A program made the position numbers and the translations under genes. Positions 1-10,900 of a stretch of DNA of 64,000 bases are shown piece after piece. Source of the stretch: Dromiciops gliroides (lineage: Eukaryota > Chordata > Mammalia > Microbiotheria > Microbiotheriidae); contig NC_057866.1 in assembly GCF_019393635.1 (NCBI RefSeq), positions 10,240,223-10,304,222 of the forward strand, in the 5' to 3' direction. Position 1 is the stretch's first letter; each line of letters begins with the position of its first letter. A model generated the notes under the pieces. It saw only the letters and a program-made list of their open reading frames with translations, searched no databases and was not told where the DNA came from.

Positions 1-416
1 GTGTGGAAGGGCTGATCTGGACCCTCAACTCCTCAGCCTCCACCTCCCATGGGACTGGGAGCTCAAACAAGGCCTTGGGCAACTTTGGTGGAGAAAACCT
101 TTGGGAGGATCCCAGGGCCTGGGAGAAGGAAGGCTGGGCAACCACGGGAACCCTGGCCTCTAGGTCATTGTGACGCAAGCTCAGTGTGATCCTCTCCGTC
201 CCATCGGCTGCTTTCTCTCCACTCTGATGTTCGTTCTCTTGGCTCAGATGTTCTAGGTTCTGAGCCCCTTCCCAGCTCTGACCGTGCTTGATCCCCAAGC
301 TGGGCTGACTTCCCTGTCCTCTTCCCTGGCCGGGTGCTCCTCCAGTGCCTGGGTCCCCGCCACCCTAGCCCACTGGTTTCCTGGTTTGACAGTGGCCCCT
401 TCCCTTGTGCCCACAG

Positions 417-950
417 AGCTGGGCCGCCTGCGCATGGGACTGTCCGTGCTGTCCAAGGGCTTCATATCGGCCTCCCTCAGCTGCAATGTCCTCTTGGCCT
501 CCGAGCTCTTCCCAACCTCCCTCCGGTGAGTCCCTCCTGCCCACACCCCCACAGGATGCAAAGTTCCGCAGGGCTCTGCCAAGCAGACCTGCAACAAGCA
601 CTTGCACATGATGACCTGGGGGGTGCTTTGTGCTCTGCAGCCTGAGACCCCTTTGGGAAGTCCACCTTGGCCGCTGCCCCCGGGCATCTGTGAGCCCGTC
701 CTAGGCTGAGGCCTGAGCCGCGCCCTCTCTGCTGCTTTGCAGAATGACTGGCATGGGGGTCACCAACATGGTGGGCCACCTGGGCGGGGTGACATCCCCC
801 CTGGTGCTGCTGGCCGGTCCTGCGTTCCCCCTCCTACCGCCCCTGCTCTTTGGTACCACCGTGCTGGCAGCCAGCTTCCTGGTTATCTTCCTGCCTGAAA
901 CGCAGGGTCTGCCCTTGCCCGACACCCTGGAACAAGCCCAGAGCCAGTAG
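417..950 (+). CDS. SLC22-family organic anion transporter, last two coding exons (partial)
   Basis: The 3' end of a gene whose earlier exons lie left of the window. Exon 417-525 follows a CAG acceptor and ends at GTGAGT; exon 743-950 follows a TGCAG acceptor and ends at TAG (948-950). Joined in frame they read ...ASELFPTSLR/MTGMGVTNM...FLPETQGLPLPDTLEQAQSQ. ELFPT.LR and LPET.G.PLPDT are C-terminal signatures of SLC22 organic anion transporters, which are 12-TM plasma-membrane exchangers of urate and other organic anions. The piece should cover about TM10-TM12; hydrophobic runs are visible. PETQGLPLPDT is closest to human SLC22A11 and SLC22A12 from memory, but exact orthology cannot be set. 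The stop lies just before a GTGACC donor-like site where relatives splice to a longer cytosolic tail. The tail therefore seems shortened, unless another isoform exists. Confidence 0.8.
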
Positions 951-2035
951 GTGACCTCCAGCCCCCTTCTCCAGCCTGTCCCCTGGGTTTCCTCCTCTGT
1001 CCTCTTCCCCCCATGCTGGCCTGGGGGCCTCCTTACACCCCTGACCTGCCTGCTTACGCCCTCAAGCTCTACTGACCTCTTCTGCCTAGGTCTTCCGAGC
1101 ACCCATGGGTAAAAAGGGAAGGGAGCAAGTCTAGAACAAGCATAAACACCGTCTCCTCCATCCCCAGGGTCCGCAGATGCTGGAGCCGATTGCTGAGAAA
1201 GCCATGGCAAGGGACCCAGCCCCTGCAGACCAAGCTCTAACCTCCCCGGGAAGAGATTCTCCCCAACTTGGCTCCATCATGGCAGAATGGGAAGACCCGG
1301 ATTCAAATCCTGTCTCTGCCACTTCCTGTCTCTGTGACCTCGGACAACTGGCTGACCTCTCCATCTCCCTGCACTAGGTGTCCTTCCTTCTTCTCTGCCC
1401 CAGGTTTCCAGTGGGAGTTCACAAGTGGCATTTTCCCCACTGGGGTCAAGCCTGAAGAGGATAGGATGCCTCAGGCCACTTATTACACATTCATTCATTC
1501 ACCCACTCACTAGGTATCAAAGTTACTCGGGGCTGTGACTAAGTATGAGAGGAACGTGTTCTCATACTTGAGCCACCATTGTGCGCACAGCCCACGGCAC
1601 ATCCATGTGACCCTGTGGGCCCTTAGACCTGGTAGAATGCCCAAGCCCACTCCCTGGAAGGTGCTGGAGGCTCCATCACTGGGGCCTTAGCAGGAATGCT
1701 GATGAAAGATTAGCTGTCCCGTGGCTCCTCCCAGATCCAGGCATTCTGCTTCCTCAGGACAGGGTCACACTGCCCTGACCCTGGATGGTACGTCTGGAGT
1801 CACTGGGAGTTTCCAAGTAGAGGCTGGGACGAGGGAGGGGAGATTCTCAGATAAAGAGGGGGAGGCACCCTGGTCCTTCTTGCCTGCCTCCCTGAGGGCC
1901 ACTGAGCCTCTGTCTAGGACTAACTTCCTCACTTGGCCTCCAGGGTCTCCCCGCCCCCCCCACACAGTATATGTACTCATCCCAAAGTACCAGGATTGTT
2001 TCCCTCAATAAACACCTATTGAACAGAATTCTTTC
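951..2035 (+). other. SLC22 gene 3' UTR / downstream flank
   Basis: No further coding exon is recognised after the stop at 948-950. An AATAAA signal lies at about 2007 (context CCTCAATAAACACC) and is the first credible polyadenylation signal, so the 3' UTR or a non-coding last exon may run to about 2030. Possible acceptors near 1090 and 1167 would allow one. The AATAAA sits in an L2-like tail (TCAATAAACACCTATTGAA), so it may be repeat-derived. Confidence 0.4.
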
Positions 2036-2645
2036 TCCGCCTGGCTAAGGGAGCAGGGGGCAGAGAGTGGGCAGACGCGGGTTCTCACGCTGCTTTCCCA
2101 CTAAATACTGGGGTGGTGGCCTTGGGCAACTCTGAGCCTCAGTTTCCTTATCTGCAAAGTGAAAGCAGCTGGACCAGACTTGGGGCTCCTCACCCTTCTG
2201 CATGGCCTGGACCCCTTGGGTGGGCAGGCTGGGGAAACCCTTCTGGGTCTTTAAATGCATAACCGAAAAAACACAGGATCATGAGGGAAGCTTGTTATAC
2301 TTGAAGTTATTTACAGGCCTAGATGCCGGGTTAAGATCTCTTGGAATAGAGTCTCAAAGTACCTCTTAGTTCTTACACTCACATTCTAGTTCCCCCATTC
2401 AAAGACCTTTGAACACCCTGCCCCACCCCCGCCCCAGGCCCCAAGCCCCAGGCTCCTAGGACCCAGGGCTTAATCTTGAGGGCCTCCCATAAATCCTTTC
2501 TGACTTCTTCTTCCCTCCCCACCTAGGCCAAGGGTATCATCTTCACAGATGTGGGCAGGCCCCAGCTCACAATATTGGTGAAAGAATGGCCACAGCCTTC
2601 CCAAGGTGGCAGTGAAGAGAGTCCTGGACCCAGAGTCCTGCCTCA

Positions 2646-2790
2646 GACTCCATATTAGCTGTGTGACCTTGGATAAGTCACTTAACTTCTGTGTGCCTCA
2701 GTTTCCTTAACCCTAAAGTGTGAATAATAACAGCACCTGCCTTCCAGGGCTGGTGTGGGCACCAAAAGTGCTATATTGATACTGGCTTTC
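2646..2790 (+). repeat. MIR (CORE-SINE) fragment
   Basis: Contains the CORE motif TAGCTGTGTGACCTTGG followed by AGTCACTTAAC and CTCAGTTTCC, then an AATAATAACAGCACCTGCC stretch, matching MIR in + orientation. Diverged and without clear target duplications, so it is old. Confidence 0.7.
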
Positions 2791-3087
2791 TATTCATTCC
2801 CATTACTGGGGGTAGAAGGAGGCTCTGCTCAGGTTTTCTTTCTAGTCTGACTAGACTCATAGCCTGGGTCACTTAGTAGGTCCTCCTTTTCTCCCAGTCC
2901 TGGTTTTTGTGACACCGTGCAGCCTCCACCTTCTCAGCCCTCTAGGCATCACTTCCCTAACTGGGAGTGTCCCTGAAGGTGTTTTTTCCCTCCCTAGTCC
3001 CTCACACAGTGATTTTATCAGCCCTCCAGCTTTTGAATGACCATGCCTGGTTCTTTCCTGAGCTCCAACTGCCCAGTGCACGTTTTG

Positions 3088-3420
3088 TTTTTTTGGTTTT
3101 TGTTTTTGTTTTTGGGAGGCAATGGGGGTTAAGTGACTTGCCCAGGGTCACACAGCCAGTAAATGTTAAGTGTCTGAGGCTATATTTGAACTCAGGTCTT
3201 TCTGACTCCAGGGCTGGTGCTCTATCCACTGCACCACCTAGCTGCCCCTAATAGTATTTGTTGTTTTTTTGTTTGTTTGTTTGTTTTAGGGTCAGTGAGG
3301 GTTAAGTGACTTGCCCAGGGTCACACAGCTAGTAAGTGTCAAGTGTCTGAGGCTGGAATTGAACTCAGGTCCTCCTGAATCCAAGGCCAGAGCTTTATTC
3401 ACTTCACCACCTAGCTGCCC
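3088..3420 (-). repeat. Two adjacent Mar-1/WSINE-type SINEs
   Basis: Two antisense copies, about 3088-3248 and 3259-3420. Each has a T-rich start (the A-tail), TTAAGTGACTTGCCCAGGG, then the tRNA-like head CCACCTAGCTGCCCC. The pair is bracketed by one 15-bp direct repeat, CCAGTGCACRTTTTG, at 3073-3087 and 3421-3435 with one mismatch. One copy probably inserted at the edge of the other, or they moved as a dimer. Confidence 0.85.
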
Positions 3421-4249
3421 CCAGTGCACATTTTGAGTCGGACATCCCATAGGCACCTCAGTCTCACTCCATGCAAGGGGGCCGTGTTGGGAGACCCCTG
3501 GGCCCCCATGATCTGAGAGCAAATACCTGGGACCCTTTCAATCTTCTCACACAGGACGGGCCACTCCCATCTCCAAGCCTTTGCCCCTGCCTGGCATGCT
3601 CTCTCCCGCTTCACCCCCCAGCTCTTGGGTCTGGCCCATCCCTCCTTCTCGCCCCTCCCCCCAACTTGAGGGCAGGGCGAATCTTTCTGGCCCCTAGCCC
3701 GCCCTGGTCAGGGCTTGATGGAGTGACAAAGGATCCAGCCTAAGCCAATCCCATCCTGCCCAGGCCCCAGGGGCTGCCAGACACCTTAGCCTTAGGGGAG
3801 CTGCCACCCAACCCCAACAAAGTTCTTGTCTCAGGTCACGCCCTCCCCTCCATCCAGGCTCCAAGAAGCCTCCTAGGTGAAGTTCTTTGCCTGCCGTTCA
3901 ATGCCCCGTCTCCCCTCCCCCACCACGCGGCCTTCCAGCGTAGTCCTGGGTATTCCCCAGGAATCCTCTTTTCTCCCTGGACAGGACCTCCTGGTCCCCC
4001 CAAAAAAGCTTTAGGATGGTCCCAAAAAGCTTCCCCGGTGGTGGGGTCGGGGGGCCAGGCTCAAGAACCAGGTCTGCCCCTTATTTGAGTGACCGTGACA
4101 AAGTCCTTCCTTTCCTCGCCCTGAGCCTCAGTTTCCCCATCTGTAAAAACGAGGGGGGTGGACACGAAGCTGAGGCTTCATCCCTTCCAGCTAACTAGGG
4201 GTAATTGATTGGACACTGTCCCTTTAATTCCTGGCCCCGAAGCTGGAAG

Positions 4250-4900
4250 GTGGAGCGAGAAGCACATGCGCATTGTGCGTCGGGACTTATTTCTCGTGCT
4301 CCGCCATCACGAGGTCCCCTCCGCCCCAGTTTGAAGAATTCAAAACAGCCGAAACCAAGGGCGCGCGCAGGCGCAGCTCGTCACTGCGAGACCTATGTCG
4401 CTCCGCGAGAAGCTGGAGCTCTTTCCGGCGCCCCGCCCCCGCAACCAATCAGCGGGCCTCGCCCTCTGGGCCGGCCAATGGCAGAGATGCGGGGGCGTGG
4501 CCGGGCGACGGGGGCGCGGCCTGGCGCCGGGTTGAGCTGCGGGCCAAGCCGGGGGCTCGAGTGAACGGCGCGGCTGGCGGCGAGCGCAGGCGGGCGGATC
4601 CCGGCCATGTCGCGCTGGCTGTGGCCGTGGTCGAGCTGCATGAAGAAGCGGGCCTGCCGCTACCTGCTGCAGCACTACCTGGGCCACTTTCTGCAGGAGC
4701 GGCTGAGCTTGGAGCAGCTTAGCCTGGACCTGTACCAGGGCAGCGGCGGGCTGCGGGACATCCACCTGGACGTGTGGGTGAGCAGCCGGGGGGCCGGGGG
4801 ACGGGGGACCGGGGCAGTCGGGGCCGGGCCTCCGGCCTCAGCGGGACCCCCATTGCACGGATGGGGCAAAGCGAGGCCCGGACGGAGAGAGCCCTCGGGG
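4250..4900 (+). promoter_or_regulatory. ATG2A CpG-island promoter
   Basis: CpG and GC content rise sharply from about 4250 and cover the ATG2A start. Visible elements: CCAAT boxes at 4445-4449 (ACCAATCAGC, a good NF-Y site) and 4475-4479; GC boxes near 4433 and 4490; an NRF1-like GCGCGCAGGCGCA near 4367. No TATA box is seen near the start codon. This is a housekeeping-type promoter. The transcription start cannot be fixed but probably lies between 4480 and 4600. Confidence 0.75.
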
Positions 4901-7900
4901 CCGCGGCCCAGGCTCCCTCCATCAGCCTCGCGAGCGAGAGGGACAGCCGGGGGAGGCAGCCTCTCATCCCCAGAGAAGGGGCTGGAGGAGGAAGACACGG
5001 GGGGGAGGGGTCTTGGGGCTGGAGGAGGAAGGGGGGGGCATAGAACCAAGGAGGACAGCCCTCCCCGTCAGGCTCCCCTTCTCCATTAGAATCTAGGGCA
5101 GAGGGGCCAGAACTGGGGGGAGGTAGCCCCTTATCCTCAGGGGAGGAAGACACTTCTATTAAAGGACTATGGCCAAAGGGGTCTTGGGGCTGGGGGGGGC
5201 GCAGAACTGGGGGGAGGCAGCCCCCACCCCCAGAGGAGGGGCTGGAGGAGGAAGGGGAGGACACAGAACTAAGGTCAGGCTCCCCACATCAGACCCCTTC
5301 TCCATCAGAATGAGGGGAGGGGGTCTTGGGGCTGGAGGAGGAAGGAGGAGAGACCGAGAGCTGGGGAGGGGGCCTTCAAACCCCATCCCATGTAGGACAG
5401 GTGGTTTGGGAGGGGCTGGGGGCCCAGGGCTGAGTTGGGGGCTCCCCAGGAGGGAGTGTCTGGGGATGGGGGAGGGCACAGAGACACCCCAGGTAGGGGC
5501 CACCTACCTGTCTGGCGTCCCTGATGTCAACAACAGCCCACGTCAGTCTCATGTGTTGATCAACATGCCATGGTGCTGTTTGGCAACAATTGCCACTTCC
5601 GGCAGGGCCAGGAGCCAGGCAGGGGCCCTGGTTCTGGGAGAAGAGCCCCCTGGGGAGAGCAGGGCCAGAGGGAAGAGGGGCAGAGCCAGACCCCCCCTGC
5701 TCCCCCTGGGGCAGGGGTCGGCAGGCAGGCCCCAGGGCTGGGGAGACTGGGTCTGGGGGTGCTGGGTCAGGGTGATTCACAGCTCAGCTGACCTGACCAG
5801 TCATAGAAGGAACTACAAATTACAGCCTTTGGGATGACACCCAAAGCCTGGGACTCTGTTCCTGACCGGGAAACTGAGTCAGAGTGTGGGGGCAGGGGAG
5901 GGGGGTGGTGCTCTGAAGGATCATGGGCACCTGACCCAGAAGGGGCAGACTTGGGGAAAGAGGTCTTGGAAACGGGGTGGGGGGGGTAGGGGCCAAACAG
6001 TGGGGGCGGGGGAGGGGGCTGGAGGAGGAGGACCCCTCAGGGGTGCCCTGGGGAAAAAGGGGCAGCCCAAGTGGGCAGGGGGATGGGGAAGAGGATGGAG
6101 AAGGCCAGGCAACCCCAGCCCCCACCTCCGGAGGGGAGGAAGACTTCTGCATTTGACCTGTGACCTCAGCAGCTGGGCTGGTCTCATGCCCGCCCCTCCT
6201 CCTTGATTGGGCAGCCTGGGAGTAGCCTCAGGTCTGTGGACCACACCTCTTCCCCTCCCCTGGAGCCTGAGAAAACAAGCCCTGGGGCTCCAGGGAGACC
6301 CTCACCCACTGGCTGGGGCTTCCCAGGCCAGGAATTGCCTCCACTTCTTGGGAGGATTAGAGACATAGGTGTCCCTGGGAGGCAGCCTGGAGGCCTGGGT
6401 CAGGGGCCCTCCTGCCGAGGTGGGCCCTAAGCATGGCTAGGCCTCACGCGGTTCTTCACCTCCTACGTTGGGGAAAATTGTGCATGGCTGGGTGCTGCCT
6501 CCCCTCTATCCTTAAGACCTGGGAATGGGGGGCAGGGATCAGAGGGAGGAAGGGAACATGCCCACCCTGAGGCTGTCCAAGACTCTTAGGGGACGCAGTT
6601 GGTAATGCTGGCTCTTGCCACCGACCTCACCTTTGTGAGTTTGGGCCTCAATGAATCCTTAAGCATCCCAGCCGTGGGCTCTTGCTCCCCACTGTTTCCA
6701 TTATTTTTTAATTTTTTTATTTTTTGGGAGTGAGGCAATTGGGGTTAAGTGACTTGCCCAGGGTCACACAGCTATGCTATTTCCATTATTAACAAGATAG
6801 TCTTGGGCTTTTTTCTCCAGCCCTTCAGCACTGGTCTTTTTGGTACGGGTGAGGTAGCCTGGGGGATATTAACTGTTCATTCCTGCCCAACTCCCTGTGA
6901 CCCCAGCTGGACTGGTTTGCCATTTGCTTCTTCAGCTCATTTTACAGATGAGGAAACTGAGGCAAGCAGGATGGCATGACTTGTCCAGAGTCACACAGCC
7001 AGGAAATGGCCAGATTTGAATTCAGGATTCCTGACTGCAGGCCCTGTGCTCTGTACTGTGGTGTCACCTCGCTTCTGTGGTTGTTAGCACTGACATTCTT
7101 ACCCCGGCTTTACCGATGAGGTTCTAGGAAGTTAGCCCCCACCCTGGTGTCACCCTGAGTTAAGCTGCACTGGCAGGAGGGGGCTCTGGGTCTTGTCTAG
7201 CCTGTGTGCAATGACCCTCCCTCTCTGCTGTCTGGGGCCATCCCCTGAGCCCCCACCTGGTCCTTGAATCCTAGTCTGTGAATGAACTGCTGGAATCTGT
7301 GGAATCCCCCCTGGAGCTGGTAGATGGCTTTGTGGGCTCTATTGAGGTGGCCGTGCCGTGGGCTGCCCTCCTCACTGACCACTGCACGATGCAGGTGTCT
7401 GGCCTGCAACTCACTCTGCGGCCACGGAGTGGACAAGGTGAGGTGGGGGCTGGGGTGGGGGGGCCAGGGTCAAGGTGGGGATGGGGCTGGGGGGGTCAGG
7501 GGCTGGGTGGCAGCCTCAGGAGGGTGACCCGGCTGGGGCGGGGGGTGGTCTAGGAGGTCTTGGCTCTGACCCCCCGCTTCCTGCAGTGCCTGGGACGGCT
7601 GAGTCTCAGAGCTGGACATCCTGCATGACCACCAGCCTGCAGCTGGCCCAGGAGTGCCTTCGGGAGGGGCCCCCTGAGCCTTCTGAGCCCCCCCAGCCCC
7701 TGGAGGGGCTCGAGATGTTTGCCCAGACCATCGAGACCGGTGAGTGAGTGGCCCCACGCCAGGCCTTGCCCTCCCCCGGGGATGGCCCTCAGGTGCCCCC
7801 TTCTCTCTCCTCCCTGGGCCGCCCCAAGCCAGGGGCCCTCTTCCTGGAGCTTGGTCGGGCTTGACACTGACCTCTCCCCCCAGTGCTTCGGAGGATCAAG

Positions 7901-10900
7901 GTGACCTTCCTGGACACCATCGTGAGAGTGGAGCACATGCCAGGCAGAGGAAGCTGTGGCATGGCCGTGGAGATCCACATTCAGAGGTGGGGAGGTTCAG
8001 TGGGCAGGGGGCAGGGGGGCGGGCGGAGTAGAGCCTGGCCCGGCTGTCGTTCCCACCTCTGCACTTTTGGCCCGGGCTGGGGGTCCTGCCCTTACTCTGC
8101 CCCATGTGGAGTGTGAGCCCCGGCCCCTCGGCGTCCCCAGCACGGTGCCCGGCCCTGACCTGGGGGCCCCCTCATTCCCCCAGACTGGAGTACTGTGATG
8201 AGGCCGTCCGGGACCCGAGCCAGGCTCCCCCTGTGGATGTGCACCAGCCTCCCGCCTTCCTGCACAAGCTACTTCAGCTCTCGGGCGTGAGGCTTCACTA
8301 TGAAGAGTGTCCCCCCACTCAGGTGGGAGCACCCCGCCCCCCCAGGCCTGGTGGGGGAGACTGGCCCATGGATAGAGAGAGATGGGGGTTGGAGGGAGGC
8401 ATGTGAGGCGAAGAGAGATGGGAATAGGAAGGGAACCCCCCCCCCCACCTTTGCTCTCTCCCTCCAGGAAGAGTCCCCTGGCCCCCCCCTGCAGATTGGC
8501 AGCTGCTCTGGGTACATGGAGTTGACTGTAAAACTGAAGCAGAATGAGGCCTTCCCTGGACCCAGGGTAGGGAGCAAGGGCTTCCCTGGGCCTGCCTGGG
8601 GGAGGTGAATGGGCCCCAACTCCTGCTAGGAACCCAGGGGTCTGGGGGCCACAGGGAGAGGGAGGGGCTGCTGAGAAGTGGATGGGGGGCATTTGTCCAG
8701 GGGACGTCTTGAAACAGCTGTGCCAGGTTCCCACCTACATATTTGGGGTCCGGAGCCTAGCGAGGGGCCCTTTCCTCAGAGCCTTGACCGAGGCATCCCT
8801 TCCCTCCCTTTGTCTCCATCCCTCCCCCAGCCTCTGTCCCTCTGTTCCCTGGCTGTGGCGCAGCGCTGGTCTCGCTGGATGGGCTGGCAACTCCCGCTCT
8901 TGGCCCGCCACTGACCAGTCTCATTTTCCTCCCTTTTCAGATGGAGGTGTCGGGGCAGTTAGGCTGCCTGCACTTACTCCTGGCCCCCCAACATCTCTTG
9001 CAGCTGCAGGACCTCCTCAGTGCCCTCAGCCTGGCAGGTGAGGCCCCAGGCCAAGCTGGGGAGGGGTTGGGGCCAGATGGCACTGGGTGCTGGTGGGCGG
9101 GGGAGCCTGAGGTGTCCCCCTCCTCACTCCCCCCAGACACAGAGGGGCTGTCAGAGAAGACAAACAAGAGCCGCCCCCTCGGGGCTGAAGACCTGAAGCT
9201 TATTGAGCAGGACCTGAGCCAGCAGCTGCAGGGGGGAGGCCCGGCCCTCTCCTCTGACCCTCTGGTGGGCATGGACAGCACAGGTATGAGATGGGACCCT
9301 GCGCTGGCCAGCCAGGAGGGTGCCGGAACGCCCCCTCTGAGTCAGCCTCCCTCTCCCCTGATGCCCAGATCTCTTCTTCTCCATGGCTGCCCTGACCAGC
9401 AGCGTGACCTCAGCCCGCTCTGTCTCTGAGCTCTCCCTCTCTGATGTGGACTTGGGCTCATCTGTGCACAGTGAGGGGACCCCACGACGCCCCCATATTC
9501 ACCCTGCCCTCCATGGCCTCAGCCGTCTGCCTGGTGAGAGAGGGAGCTGGTCCTGGGCTGAGCCCGGGCTCCCATCACCCCCAGGGGAAGGGGGGTAGGC
9601 AAGTTGGGCTGGGGCGGGTGCCCAGGGCAGGTGGTTAGCTAGTGGGGCATGGGGCTGAAAATGCAGAAGGACCTCCTCAGAGCCCTCCCCCAATTTGGCT
9701 AAGGCATTGTCCTCTCCTGGGCTTTGAACGAGTGAATGTTTGTGGTGGGGAGAGCATTGGGGATCTTGGGGGGGTGGGGGAAGGTTTGCCCAGGTCCCTA
9801 ATGCCAGCCCCCTCCCTCCCCCACCTGCAGGCAAGAGTGCAGCCCCCATCCCCCCCGAGAGCCTGCGTCCAGAGTCCCTGCTGAAGGTGACCCTGGGAGG
9901 GATGACATTGACGGCCCTGCAGCAACCCCCTGGGGCACCCCCTGGCTGCCCCCCTGACCTGGCTGCCCGGTTCTTCGCTGAGTTTGACGCTGCCAAAGAG
10001 GGGCCCTTTGGGTCCCGGGACTTCCACCATCTCCGGCCCCGCTTCCAGAGGGCCTGCCCCCAAAGCCACGTGAGGTATGGGCTGGGTGGTGGTCCCCAGT
10101 GGGGCGGGTGGCTGGGCTGCAGACTCAGCAGGAGACTGACACCTGGGCCTTGGACCTTGCAGGCTCACAGGCTCGGCGGTGCAGCTGAGCTGGGAGCAGC
10201 GAGGAGGGTCTGGGGGTAGGGGCCGTGCCTTTAGCACCGACCTGCTCTTCGGTCAGCTGGAGGTGCTGGAGTGTCTGTGGCCTCAAGGGGTAGCCGAGCC
10301 TGAATACACAGAGGTGAGTGAGGGGAGGGCTGGTGGATGGGGAGTTGGGTGGTGGGGCCTGGGTAGAGAGACCTGGTCCTGCTGGGGGGGCCTGGATGGA
10401 GGGGCCTGGTTCTGCTGGGGGGGCCTGGGTGGAGGGGCCTGGTCCTGCTGGGGCGGGGGGGGGGGCAGCAGGCCTCACACACTGCCCCGCCCCCATCTCA
10501 CCAGCTCCTGAGCTTCCCCAACGGCTCTGGTTTTGGGGCCTCTGCCAGACCCTGTGCACACCTGCGGTATATCCAGACCCAGCGCCGGATCCCCAAGGTG
10601 AGGGCAGGGCTGAGGGGAGGGCCCCTCCCAGGCATGTGACCCCAGGATGAGGGCTCAGCCCTCTCCCCAGGCACCTCCCCTTTAACCCTGTGCCCTCCCA
10701 TCTCTGCCCGCTGACAGAGCCACCCCCGGCGGGCAGCCTCATGCCGCTGCACCTCTGACTTGTCCCTGGAACTGGCCGAATTCCAGTCTGATGTGGAGCT
10801 GGGGGCCCTGGACCGGCTCATGGCCCTGTTCCATCTTGCCACGACCCCACTGGACCGGGAGCAGGGCCTGCTGGTGAGCTCCCTTGCTACGTGCCCTCGA

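Larger units (their letters stand above)
2036..4250. other. Intergenic region between the SLC22 gene and ATG2A
   Basis: No exon-like reading frame is recognised. The region holds MIR fragments (about 2100-2165, 2646-2790 and 4080-4165), a pair of SINEs (3088-3420) and C-rich unique DNA. It is only about 2.2 kb long, and both flanking genes point the same way. Confidence 0.6.

Noticed and set aside
4719-5264. Proline/serine-rich frames in ATG2A intron 1
   Set aside because: G-rich repeat and CpG-island composition; they continue past a verified splice donor.
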